Source: Candidatus Nitrosotalea bavarica (GTDB lineage Archaea > Thermoproteota > Nitrososphaeria > Nitrososphaerales > Nitrosopumilaceae). From it: a DNA stretch of 64,000 nucleotides. The position numbers and the translations under genes were made by a program. A model generated the notes under the pieces. The model did not search any database and was not told the origin of the DNA. It was given only the letters and a program-made list of their open reading frames with translations. Shown piece after piece: positions 27,719 through 35,363 of the stretch. The stretch spans positions 124,001 to 188,000 of the forward strand of contig NZ_FUYK01000003.1 in assembly GCF_900167955.1 (NCBI RefSeq), written 5' to 3'. Within the stretch, counting starts at the first letter, position 1; each line of letters begins with the position of its first letter.

Positions 27719-28555
27719 ATGGATTGGGGACTCAAAAATAGACTTGCAAAAATAATCAAACCACAAAACAGACGTGGTGTAATGCTTGCAGTAGACCACG
27801 GATATTTTCTTGGACCTACAGAGAGATTAGAAGTACCCAAAAAAACCATAGCCCCATTATTACCTTTTGCAGATTCTCTTATGCTTACAAGAGGTGTTTT
27901 AAGAACATCCGTTGATGCAAATTTTCCAGTGCCCGTTGTGCTCAGAGTATCTGGAGGAGCAAGTATTATCGGAAAAGATCTTTCAAATGAAACAATAACC
28001 ACATCAGTAAAAGAGGCAATCAGATTAAATGTGTCTGCCATTGCAATGTCAATATTTATCGGTGCACCTCATGAACATGAATCGCTTGTCAGTTTAGGCA
28101 ATCTTGTAAATGAAGGTGAAGAATATGGAATACCCGTACTTGCCGTCACAGCAGTAGGAAAAGAATTAGAAAAACGTGATGCAAGATATTTGGGATTAGC
28201 ATGTAGAATGGCCGCAGAATTTGGGGCACATCTAGTCAAGACATACTATTGTGAGAACTTTGAAAAAGTAGTAACAGCATGTCCAGTGCCAGTCATAATT
28301 GCAGGAGGTCCAAAACTTGCAACAGAACTTGACGTGTTTAATCTAACACATGATGCATTACAAGCCGGGGCATCCGGAGTTGACATGGGACGAAACATTT
28401 GGCAAAACGATCATCCAGTAGCCATGATAAAGGCAGTAAGAGCAATAGTGCACCAAAAAGCCACAGTCAAAGAAGCCCATGAAATTTTCAAAAAAATAAA
28501 AAATGAAGCACCTGAAATAAATAAACCTACTCAAAAAAACAAATCAAAAAAATAA
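27719..28555 (+). CDS. DhnA/LsrF-type class I aldolase
   Basis: 278 residues of the class I aldolase (DhnA/LsrF) family. It matches the pattern of the bacterial autoinducer-2 thiolase LsrF over its length: LDWGL-type start (DWGLKNRLAKI), VMLAVDHGYFLGPT, SGGASIIGKDLSNE, KTYYCENFEKVV (catalytic lysine), IIAGGPK, GVDMGRNIWQND. Because AI-2 signalling is not known in Thaumarchaeota, the substrate may be a different phospho-diketone or sugar phosphate. A basic 20-residue tail is unique. It is downstream of the MDR dehydrogenase. Start at ATG 27719. Confidence 0.82.
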   Translation: MDWGLKNRLAKIIKPQNRRGVMLAVDHGYFLGPTERLEVPKKTIAPLLPFADSLMLTRGVLRTSVDANFPVPVVLRVSGGASIIGKDLSNETITTSVKEAIRLNVSAIAMSIFIGAPHEHESLVSLGNLVNEGEEYGIPVLAVTAVGKELEKRDARYLGLACRMAAEFGAHLVKTYYCENFEKVVTACPVPVIIAGGPKLATELDVFNLTHDALQAGASGVDMGRNIWQNDHPVAMIKAVRAIVHQKATVKEAHEIFKKIKNEAPEINKPTQKNKSKK

Positions 28556-28559
28556 ATTC

Positions 28560-28964
28560 TTAATCTGAAATTTTTGTCAAATGTATGTGGACTATTTTCC
28601 ACTTTAGATTTTTCATAAAAACAAAAGTTGCTCTGCTATCCATTGTAAGATGTTGTCCTCTAAAGCTATAATTATCCACAATCATTCCAGATTGTTTTAC
28701 AGTAAAGGTTGCCACTGCAAAAGTCTCAAACAAGTCTACTCGAGTATTTTTTAATTCAAAATCATAATCAGAGATACTTACAAATCGCAATTGTTCTAAT
28801 GCGGTTGTAGTTGCAAAGTCTTTTAGATCAAATGGTGGAACATCACTGTATGAGGAAAATCTCGAATCATCAAGTTGGATGACGCTTAGCGGTGCAACAT
28901 TCTTGGTCTTTCCAGCAGTAAAAAATGTCGTAATTATATCAAGAATATCGTCTTTATCGCTCAA
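28560..28964 (-). CDS. NTF2/SnoaL-like protein
   Basis: 134 residues with the cone-shaped NTF2-like fold: an N-terminal helix pair (DILDIITTFF), a central beta sheet, and a terminal RATFVFMKNLKWKIVHIHLTKIS strand pair typical of the SnoaL/DUF4440 group. These proteins bind small hydrophobic molecules or act as cyclases/isomerases, but many have unknown roles. No catalytic residues stand out. It converges on the LsrF-type gene with 4 bases between the stops. Confidence 0.75.
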   Translation of the reverse strand: MSDKDDILDIITTFFTAGKTKNVAPLSVIQLDDSRFSSYSDVPPFDLKDFATTTALEQLRFVSISDYDFELKNTRVDLFETFAVATFTVKQSGMIVDNYSFRGQHLTMDSRATFVFMKNLKWKIVHIHLTKISD

Positions 28965-29070
28965 AATCGGTATTGCTTAAGACAAATCTACTTTAAGTCT
29001 TATGACATGATAAATGCAAGTTAAATTTGTGCCTAGCAATATCCAATACATGGTTGATTTAGGACAATAT

Positions 29071-29085
29071 CTTTATTAATAATTT
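29071..29085 (+). promoter_or_regulatory. TATA box of the ilvBN-leuAB operon
   Basis: CTTTATTAATAATTT at 29071-29085 is the only good TATA-like element in the intergenic region. Its centre is about 32 bases before ATG 29110 and 124 bases before ilvB, so the mRNA would start at or just before the small ORF and carry a leader of about 100 bases. Confidence 0.5.
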
Positions 29086-29109
29086 TAGAGAGAAAATCAT
29101 TAGATAAGT

Positions 29110-29172
29110 ATGAAAAAAGTAGACTCGACAAGCATTTCAAGTATTTTGTTGCTAGTCGAGGTTATGCTGTAA
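29110..29172 (+). CDS. Candidate leader peptide rich in branched-chain residues (ilvB attenuator)
   Basis: A 20-codon ORF (ATG 29110 to TAA 29172) that ends 29 bases before ilvB. Nine of 20 residues are Val, Ile or Leu: V4, I9, I12, L13, L14, L15, V16, V18, L20, including the run ILLLV (12-16). This is the composition of leader peptides controlling ilv and leu operons in bacteria by ribosome stalling. The ORF is predicted to be nearly leaderless. It overlaps with mutually exclusive hairpins (separate entry). Translation of the ORF and a regulatory role are inferences. Confidence 0.5.
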   Translation: MKKVDSTSISSILLLVEVML

Positions 29173-29191
29173 AACACAGCAATTTTCGGAG
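29124..29191 (+). promoter_or_regulatory. Possible attenuator hairpins and ilvB ribosome binding site
   Basis: Within the predicted ilvB leader: a 6-bp stem CTCGAC (29124-29129) with GTCGAG (29155-29160); a 6-bp hairpin TGCTGT (29165-29170) with ACAGCA (29176-29181), followed at 29183 by TTTT; and a competing pairing TTGCT (29149-29153) with AGCAA (29178-29182). GGAG at 29188-29191 is a Shine-Dalgarno-like site 10 bases before ATG 29202. The leader-peptide stop codon is within the second hairpin. Stems are short and the switching logic is not settled. Confidence 0.4.
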
Positions 29192-29201
29192 ATAGAAAAT
29201 T

Positions 29202-30890
29202 ATGGAAAAAATTTCAGGTGCAAGGGCTTTGATGATCGCTTTGGAAAAAGAGGGTGTGGATATTGCCTTCGGACTACCGGGAGGTGCAAACTTGCCAATA
29301 TACGACGAACTTTACAAAAGCAACATACGACATGTTCTAGTAAGACATGAACAATCTGCGTCGCACATGGCAGACGGTTATGGTAGAGTAAGTAGAAGAC
29401 CAGGAGTATGTTTTGCAACATCAGGTCCAGGTGCAACAAATATTGTAACTGGAATTGCAACAGCTCAGGCAGATTCTGCTCCAATGGTTGCAATCACAGG
29501 CCAAGTTCCTTCAAAAATGATTGGCCGTGATGCATTTCAAGAAAGTGATATAATCGGAATTACAAACCCTATCGTAAAATATGCATTTCAGCCAATGAGT
29601 CCAGGAGAAATTCCAGAAGTAGTAAAGAAGGCATTCTATATCGCATCAACTGGAAGACCTGGTCCTGTTTTGATAGACATTCCAAAAGATGTACAACAAA
29701 ATGAAGCAGAGATACAATTTCCTTCAGAGGTTAAAATTAGAGGATACCATCCATGGGTAGATCCTGACATAAAAGAAATTGAAAGAGCAACTGATATGTT
29801 ACTAGCTGCAGAAAGACCAATTATTCTTGCAGGCGGAGGAGTTATAATTTCAAGTGCATTTGCAGAACTTCAATCAATTGCAGAATTACTCATGATACCT
29901 GTTGTAACAACTTTCAAAGGAAAGGGTTCATTTCCAGAAAATCATCCACTTTCACTTGGACCAATTGGAATGCATGGACACGCAGAAGCAAATAAGATGA
30001 TGACTGAAGCTGACTGTGTACTAGCATGCGGTTCCAGATTTTCAGACAGGTCAGTTGGTACATTTGAAGAATTTGAGAGAAATTTGAAAATAATACACAT
30101 GGATGTAGATCCTGCAGAGATTGGAAAGAATCAGACTACACATGTAGCAGTAATTGGAGATGTAAAGACATCGCTTAGAATCATGGTAAAGATGCTAATC
30201 CAAAAGGCCATTAAACGAAATGGTGAAAACGCATGGGCAAAAAAAGTTAGAGAAACTAAAGAATACTATAGAGAAAATATCAAGATTCATCCACATCCAT
30301 TAGCAGCTTCCAAAGTTCTCAAAAAGTTAAGAGAGGTTCTTCCTGCACAATCAATTGTCACTACCGAAGTAGGCCAACATCAGATGTGGGCATCATTATT
30401 TTTTGATGTCATACATCCAGGCACATTCTTTAGCTCTACAGGTCTTGGAACAATGGGGTGGGGATTCCCAGCAGCGATAGGTGCCAAGGCTGCAAGACCC
30501 GATGTTCCAGTTTTAGATATTGCAGGAGAAGGAAGTTTTAACATGACAGAAAACTCACTTGCAGTTTCAGTATTAGAAGACTTGCCTGTTATTGTATTCT
30601 TGTTAAACAATTTCACACTTGGCATGGTAGCCCAATGGCAGAGAACATTTTATGACAGAAGGATGATAGGAGTAGACCTTAAGAATTGTCCAGATTATGT
30701 CAAAGTAGCAGAAGCATATGGCGCACAGGGAATAAGGGCTACTACTATTGATGAAATTGGAAAAGCAGTCCAGACAGCCTTGAAGAGTAACGTTACAACC
30801 GTAATAGACATACCAATTGATCCACAAGAAGACGTCTTTCCATTTGTGGCACCCGGAACATCTCTTAAGGACATGATCTTACCATCATAG
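29202..30890 (+). CDS. ilvB: Acetolactate synthase large subunit
   Basis: 562 residues. A thiamine-diphosphate- and FAD-dependent enzyme that condenses pyruvate with pyruvate or 2-ketobutyrate, the first common step of Val/Leu/Ile synthesis. The catalytic glutamate is in LVRHEQSASHMADGYGR, the ThDP-binding motif is AGEGSFNMTENSL (with GEG in place of GDG) through LNN, and GTFSSTGLGTMGWGFPAAIGA is diagnostic. Starts ATG 29202 preceded by a GGAG site. It leads the operon ilvB-ilvN-leuA-leuB; a branched-chain-rich leader ORF precedes it. Confidence 0.96.
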   Translation: MEKISGARALMIALEKEGVDIAFGLPGGANLPIYDELYKSNIRHVLVRHEQSASHMADGYGRVSRRPGVCFATSGPGATNIVTGIATAQADSAPMVAITGQVPSKMIGRDAFQESDIIGITNPIVKYAFQPMSPGEIPEVVKKAFYIASTGRPGPVLIDIPKDVQQNEAEIQFPSEVKIRGYHPWVDPDIKEIERATDMLLAAERPIILAGGGVIISSAFAELQSIAELLMIPVVTTFKGKGSFPENHPLSLGPIGMHGHAEANKMMTEADCVLACGSRFSDRSVGTFEEFERNLKIIHMDVDPAEIGKNQTTHVAVIGDVKTSLRIMVKMLIQKAIKRNGENAWAKKVRETKEYYRENIKIHPHPLAASKVLKKLREVLPAQSIVTTEVGQHQMWASLFFDVIHPGTFFSSTGLGTMGWGFPAAIGAKAARPDVPVLDIAGEGSFNMTENSLAVSVLEDLPVIVFLLNNFTLGMVAQWQRTFYDRRMIGVDLKNCPDYVKVAEAYGAQGIRATTIDEIGKAVQTALKSNVTTVIDIPIDPQEDVFPFVAPGTSLKDMILPS

Positions 30891-30899
30891 TGAAATAAC

Positions 30900-31391
30900 A
30901 TGTGGTCGATAATTTCCGTTCTAGTAGAAAACAAACCAGGTGTCTTGTTCAAGATTACAAACTTGTTCCGATCAAGAAACTATAACATTGACAGCATATC
31001 TGTAGGAATAACTGAAAATCCCGAAATCTCTAGAATGACAATTACTACAGAGGCAGATGAAAAACAGCTAAATCAAATAATAAAACAACTAGACAAGTTG
31101 ATTGATACGATAGAAGTAAAACTATTAGACGAGAAGAAGAGCATATACAGAGAACTTGTCATGATGAAGATTAAAGTATCAAAACCAACTGACATCAAGG
31201 AGATAACAGACCTTGCAAACGCCTTCAAGTGTGACGTTCATGATGTCAGAAAATCTTCTATCATATTAGAGATAACTGCAACACCAGATAGAATTAATGC
31301 CCTAGAAGACCTTGTCAGAGGATATGGAATCCTTGAAATGGCAAGAACTGGAATATGTGCATTAGCAAGAGGAGAAAGAAGTGAAAGTTAG
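30900..31391 (+). CDS. ilvN: Acetolactate synthase small (regulatory) subunit
   Basis: 163 residues: an N-terminal ACT domain (about 3-75; ISVLVENKPGVLFKITNLF) that binds branched-chain amino acids for feedback inhibition, and a C-terminal IlvN-type domain (ELVMMKIKV ... GILEMARTGICALARGE). It lies 9 bases after ilvB and overlaps the GTG start of leuA by 11 bases. Confidence 0.95.
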   Translation: MWSIISVLVENKPGVLFKITNLFRSRNYNIDSISVGITENPEISRMTITTEADEKQLNQIIKQLDKLIDTIEVKLLDEKKSIYRELVMMKIKVSKPTDIKEITDLANAFKCDVHDVRKSSIILEITATPDRINALEDLVRGYGILEMARTGICALARGERSES

Positions 31392-32904
31392 AATTTTTGA
31401 TACCACATTAAGAGACGGAGAGCAGACACCAGGTGTAGCCTTGACTCCAGACCAGAAACTTGTGATAGCACAAAAATTAGACGAGCTTGGTGTTGATGCA
31501 ATAGAAGCAGGTTTTCCAATCATTTCAGAAGGAGAGATGATAGCAATCAAGTCCATAACAGGAGCAGGTTTGAAAGCAGAGATTTGTGGACTAGCACGAA
31601 CAGAAAAGAAAGACATTGATGCAGCTGTAGCAGTTGGGTTAAAGTACATCCACACATTCATTGCAACTTCAGACATACATCTCAAGTACAAGCTAAAATT
31701 AACCCGAGAGCAGGCATTAGAAAAAGCAGTGGAAGCAGTTCAATACGCCAAGTCACTTGGTTTACAAGTTGAATTTTCAGCAGAAGATGCTACAAGGACG
31801 GATAGAGAATTTCTAAAAAAAGTATTCAAAGCGGTAACAGAAGCAGGAGCAGACAGATTAGACATACCAGATACAGTAGGCTATTCCACTCCACAATATA
31901 TTGCTGAAATTACAAGGGATACAATTGAGGCAACGCACCTACCAGTAAGTGTTCACTGCCATAACGATTTTGGTTTAGCTGTAGCAAATGCATTATCTGC
32001 AATACAAGCAGGTGCAAAATGTGCACATGTTACAATCAACGGAATAGGAGAGAGGGCAGGTAATGCATCTTTAGAAGAACTAGTAATGGGATTACAATGT
32101 CTACAATGGGACAAGGATAGAAAGTTTGAGACAAATATTAACACTAAACTTCTTTATGAGACTTCACGGTTTATCTCAAAGATAGTAGGAGTTCAGGTTC
32201 AGCCAAACAAAGCAATCGTGGGAGAAAATGCATTTGGTCATGAATCAGGAATTCATACACATGGTGTGTTGAGCAATCCATTAACCTATGAACCAATCAG
32301 TCCTGAGCTTGTGGGTAGAACAAGATGGTTCCAAGTAGGAAAACATGCAGGAGCACATGGAGTTTCTGCCATGCTTGAAGAATATGGTATCCAACCTTCA
32401 AAAGAACAGGCGCATGAAATTTTAGAGAAGATCAAAAAGCTTGGAGACCTAGGAAAACATGTAACAGATGTTGAGCTTTTAGGAATTGCAGGAGAGGTAA
32501 TGCAGCAACAAGGATTAAAGAGACTAGTCCACCTCGTAGGTTTTTCAGTATCAACAGGAATTGGAAATATGCCATATGCATTTGTAAAATTAAACATTGA
32601 AGGAAAAGACTTTATCAGTACAGACTATGGCGTGGGTCCAGTAGATGCGTCAATTAATGCAATCCAGAAAATTACTGGAGAAATATCCAAAGTCAGAGTA
32701 AAAGATTACAAGTTAGATTCAATCTCTGGAGGTTCTGAGGCATTATGTGAAGTTACCATTAAAGTGGAAGACGCATATGGAAACCAAGCCTCTGCAAAAT
32801 CAGTAGGAGAAGATATCGTAATTACAAGTGTACAAGCAGTTATAGATGGAATAAACAGAATTATGCTCAAAAAAATTCTCAAACAAAAAAACTTGGGACA
32901 GTAA
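31381..32904 (+). CDS. leuA: 2-isopropylmalate synthase (or citramalate/homocitrate synthase family)
   Basis: 507 residues. Catalytic TIM barrel with RIFDTTLRDGEQTPGV (metal/general base), HCHNDFGLAVAN (metal ligands) and NGIGERAGNASLEE. The C-terminal allosteric LeuA domain spans about 390-500. It condenses acetyl-CoA with a 2-keto acid. The leuB neighbour and the ilvBN context favour isopropylmalate synthase, but citramalate synthase (a route to isoleucine) cannot be excluded by sequence. GTG start at 31381 overlaps ilvN. The stop is immediately followed by leuB ATG. Confidence 0.87.
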   Translation: MKVRIFDTTLRDGEQTPGVALTPDQKLVIAQKLDELGVDAIEAGFPIISEGEMIAIKSITGAGLKAEICGLARTEKKDIDAAVAVGLKYIHTFIATSDIHLKYKLKLTREQALEKAVEAVQYAKSLGLQVEFSAEDATRTDREFLKKVFKAVTEAGADRLDIPDTVGYSTPQYIAEITRDTIEATHLPVSVHCHNDFGLAVANALSAIQAGAKCAHVTINGIGERAGNASLEELVMGLQCLQWDKDRKFETNINTKLLYETSRFISKIVGVQVQPNKAIVGENAFGHESGIHTHGVLSNPLTYEPISPELVGRTRWFQVGKHAGAHGVSAMLEEYGIQPSKEQAHEILEKIKKLGDLGKHVTDVELLGIAGEVMQQQGLKRLVHLVGFSVSTGIGNMPYAFVKLNIEGKDFISTDYGVGPVDASINAIQKITGEISKVRVKDYKLDSISGGSEALCEVTIKVEDAYGNQASAKSVGEDIVITSVQAVIDGINRIMLKKILKQKNLGQ

Positions 32905-33921
32905 ATGTATAAAATATCACTTATCACCGGAGATGGAATAGGTCCGGAATTATCAGAATCAGTAATCGAGGTCTTGAATGCAGTAAATGACAAATTTGGA
33001 GTAAAGTTAGACATTACAAAATTAGAAGCAGGTGATGCAGCACTCAAGAAAACAGGAAAGGCGCTTCCAGATGAGACATTAGATATAATAAAAAAGTCCG
33101 ATGCATGCCTCAAGGCACCTGTTGGCGAAAGTGCTGCAGATGTAATTGTAGTATTGCGAAGATTATTGGACCTTTATGCAAACATCAGACCTGCTAAATC
33201 TTATCCAAACATGCCAGCATTGAAGGAAAACATAGACATGGTAATAGTAAGAGAAAACACAGAAGATCTATACACAGGAATGGAATTTGACATTGGAGAG
33301 ACATCTATTGCATTACGTACAATCTCAAAGAGAGCATCAGAAAGAATTGCAAAATATGCATTTATGACAGCAGAGCAACGAAATGGGAAGAGAAAGGTAA
33401 CTTGTGTCCACAAATCAAACGTGATGAAAAAGACAGATGGGTTATTCTCAAGGTCATGCCAAGAAGTAGCAAAGAATTATCCAGAAATTTCATTTGAACA
33501 GATGTATGTTGATGCATGTGCCATGAATCTAATAAGACAGCCAGAGTCTTTTGATGTCATAGTAACTACCAATTTGTTTGGAGATATTTTATCAGATGAG
33601 GCATCACAGGTTGCAGGCGGACTAGGAATGGCACCAGCAGCAAACATCGGAGACAAATTTGCGTTATTTGAACCAGTTCATGGTGCAGCATTTGACATAG
33701 CAGGAAAACAAGTTGCAAATCCATCCTCATTTATCTTGTCTGCAAAAATGATGTTTGAGTGGCTCGGAATGAAAAACAATGACAAGTCGTGTTATGATAT
33801 AGCAAAAAAGATAGAAGATGCAGTATATGGAGTTGTCAAAGAAGGAATAAAGACAAAAGACATTGGCGGCAACAAGAGTACTAAAGAATTCACACAGAGC
33901 ATAGTATTACGTATTATTTGA
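32905..33921 (+). CDS. leuB: 3-isopropylmalate dehydrogenase (isocitrate/isopropylmalate dehydrogenase family)
   Basis: 338 residues of the beta-decarboxylating dehydrogenase family. GDGIGPE at the N-terminus, RENTEDLYTG (substrate loop), the catalytic Lys/Tyr region, and DILSDEASQVAGGLGMAPAAN are typical. Length fits isopropylmalate or homoisocitrate dehydrogenase rather than the longer archaeal isocitrate dehydrogenase. It starts directly at the leuA stop (no gap), consistent with LeuB. leuC and leuD are not in the window. It overlaps the convergent zinc/TM gene by 8 bases. Confidence 0.85.
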   Translation: MYKISLITGDGIGPELSESVIEVLNAVNDKFGVKLDITKLEAGDAALKKTGKALPDETLDIIKKSDACLKAPVGESAADVIVVLRRLLDLYANIRPAKSYPNMPALKENIDMVIVRENTEDLYTGMEFDIGETSIALRTISKRASERIAKYAFMTAEQRNGKRKVTCVHKSNVMKKTDGLFSRSCQEVAKNYPEISFEQMYVDACAMNLIRQPESFDVIVTTNLFGDILSDEASQVAGGLGMAPAANIGDKFALFEPVHGAAFDIAGKQVANPSSFILSAKMMFEWLGMKNNDKSCYDIAKKIEDAVYGVVKEGIKTKDIGGNKSTKEFTQSIVLRII

Positions 33922-34276
33922 GGTCAGATACAGGCGGCTCTCTTGACCAAAAGAACATTGCAAGACCAATTGGAATCATAATCATTATTGCAACACTTAA
34001 TGAAATCCAGTAAAACGTAGGATCGATTCCTTTGATAAAAGGGACTGGAAATACAGTATACGCCCAGACAAATGCAATAAATCCTAACAACACTTTATTT
34101 TTTTTAAAAATGCGCCATCCAAGTTTTCTTTTTGCAATGTAACAACGTTTGCACCTAGTCCTGTCGTCAGTCATGCATGAAGTGCAACAGTGTTTATCAC
34201 AAAAGTAGCATGTTCTATCACCAAAGTCAGAACCACAAAAATCACATTGTCGCACAATTCTTCTGGATTTGATCAA
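33914..34276 (-). CDS. Zinc-finger protein with two transmembrane helices
   Basis: 120 residues. An N-terminal cysteine-rich domain (CDFCGSDF, TCYFCDKHCC, SCMTDDRTRCKRC; ten cysteines within residues 11-45) suggests two zinc sites of B-box or treble-clef type. It is followed by two hydrophobic helices (about 62-79 and 88-109) and a short tail. The layout resembles bacterial/archaeal membrane-anchored zinc proteins of unknown role. It converges on leuB with an 8-base overlap. Starts at ATG 34276. Confidence 0.75.
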   Translation of the reverse strand: MIKSRRIVRQCDFCGSDFGDRTCYFCDKHCCTSCMTDDRTRCKRCYIAKRKLGWRIFKKNKVLLGFIAFVWAYTVFPVPFIKGIDPTFYWISLSVAIMIMIPIGLAMFFWSREPPVSDLK

Positions 34277-34323
34277 AATTTATCTTTTTATGGAGGTCAG
34301 CGAATGTTGAGCATATTTTTGTT

Positions 34324-34827
34324 CTAACGATGTTTTCCTAGCTCTTCACCAAGCTTATCGATGCTCTGATTCCAGCCCATCTTCATTCCAGAAAGTGGTC
34401 CTTCCGTTCCTGGACCTGCCTTGGTCACTACTATATGCAGTGTCATTTTCGTCTTTCCTTCTAAATCCTCAAGCATTATTGTAACTTTTTGCTCAAGTTG
34501 TGGATTACCATTTTCATCCTTTATTGCCGAAGAAGTGAAGACAATGCGCTGGGGCGGAATGACTTCGTCGAAGGTTCCTTTCATGGGCCACTCTTGTCCT
34601 TCTAGATCGCCTAGGTCTTTACCTGCCAACATGACAATATGAATAGCGCCACCAGGTCTAGCATCTAGTTTACAAATAGGATTTGTAACACCTCTTGGAC
34701 CCCACCATTTCTCTATGAGTTTTGGATCAGTCCAAGCCTTGAACACAAGCTCACGTGGTGCATCAAATATTCTTGTGATGACAAGTTCTCGATCCGATGT
34801 TCCTGTGTTGGCACTATTTTCTTTCAT
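34324..34827 (-). CDS. SRPBCC/AHSA1 domain protein
   Basis: 167 residues of the START/SRPBCC superfamily, AHSA1 type: RIFDAPRELVFKAWTDPKLIEKWWGP at the N-terminus is the diagnostic motif, and KTKMTLHIV and GWNQSIDKLGE end the domain. Such proteins bind hydrophobic ligands and are commonly paired with an ArsR repressor, as here (14-base overlap). The two form a compact operon probably acquired from bacteria, where the pair is common; transfer is an inference. Confidence 0.9.
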   Translation of the reverse strand: MKENSANTGTSDRELVITRIFDAPRELVFKAWTDPKLIEKWWGPRGVTNPICKLDARPGGAIHIVMLAGKDLGDLEGQEWPMKGTFDEVIPPQRIVFTSSAIKDENGNPQLEQKVTIMLEDLEGKTKMTLHIVVTKAGPGTEGPLSGMKMGWNQSIDKLGEELGKHR

Positions 34828-35170
34828 ATTTCTTTCCTCTCTGTTTCATTTCATCCTCTTGTAGTTTGATAAGATAATCATCCAACCTATCCAATCTCTT
34901 GTTCCAAGTACTACGATATGACTCCAGCCAAATGTTTAACTCTTTGAGCGGTTCAGGACGAAGTTTGTAAATCCGTTGCTGTGCAACTGGATGCATCTCG
35001 ACTAATCCAGCTTTACTTAGCACGTGTAGATGTTTGGAGACTTGTGGTTGGCGTAGTCGGAGTATATTGACAATCTCTCCAACGGGTCGTGGTCCATCAC
35101 GCAAAAGTTCAACAATATGTAAACGATTAGGTTCTGCTAGCACACTTAATGTACGTAGAGTAGATTTCAA
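34814..35170 (-). CDS. ArsR-family transcriptional repressor
   Basis: 118 residues with a winged helix: LRTLSVLAEPNRLHIVELLRDGPRPVGEIVNILRLRQPQVSKHLHVLSKAGLV is the ArsR N-terminal pattern. It lacks the metal-binding ELCVCDL motif of arsenic repressors, so it belongs to the non-metal (SdpR-like) group that pairs with SRPBCC proteins. TTG start at 35170. It probably represses its own operon through the two palindromes directly upstream. Confidence 0.92.
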   Translation of the reverse strand: MKSTLRTLSVLAEPNRLHIVELLRDGPRPVGEIVNILRLRQPQVSKHLHVLSKAGLVEMHPVAQQRIYKLRPEPLKELNIWLESYRSTWNKRLDRLDDYLIKLQEDEMKQRGKKYERK

Positions 35171-35177
35171 GATCTTA

Positions 35178-35213
35178 ATATTCCTCTACAGGAATATTCC
35201 TGTATAGGAATAT
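35178..35213 (-). promoter_or_regulatory. Two overlapping 20-bp palindromes, ArsR operator
   Basis: 35178-35197 and 35194-35213 both have the form ATATTCCT-N4-AGGAATAT, with perfectly symmetrical arms, and share four bases (spacing 16 bp). On the minus strand a TATA-like TTTATATT (35212-35219) touches the outer arm, and the region covers the expected transcription start, so a bound repressor would block initiation. The TTG start lies 8 bases beyond. Confidence 0.75.
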
Positions 35214-35246
35214 AAATTTTATGCTTTAGATTTGGAAAAATATTTC

Positions 35247-35363
35247 ATGATCTTCGTTAAATTCAAAGTATTTTGGTTAGAAATAAAAGATCAGGATAAT
35301 TATCATAAGATGATTTTACAAGAATGCCCAGACTGTCTTAGATTTCGTTTTTTATGGAAATAG
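35247..35363 (+). CDS. Possible 38-residue protein divergent from arsR
   Basis: Open frame ATG 35247 to TAG 35363 encoding a basic, aromatic-rich peptide with one CPDC knuckle (residues 27-30) and the end LRFRFLWK. A TATA-like TATAAATTT (35211-35219) lies about 36 bases upstream. The frame overlaps the 3' end of aspS (opposite strand) by 12 bases. A single CxxC is weak evidence and the ORF may be fortuitous. Confidence 0.33.
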   Translation: MIFVKFKVFWLEIKDQDNYHKMILQECPDCLRFRFLWK

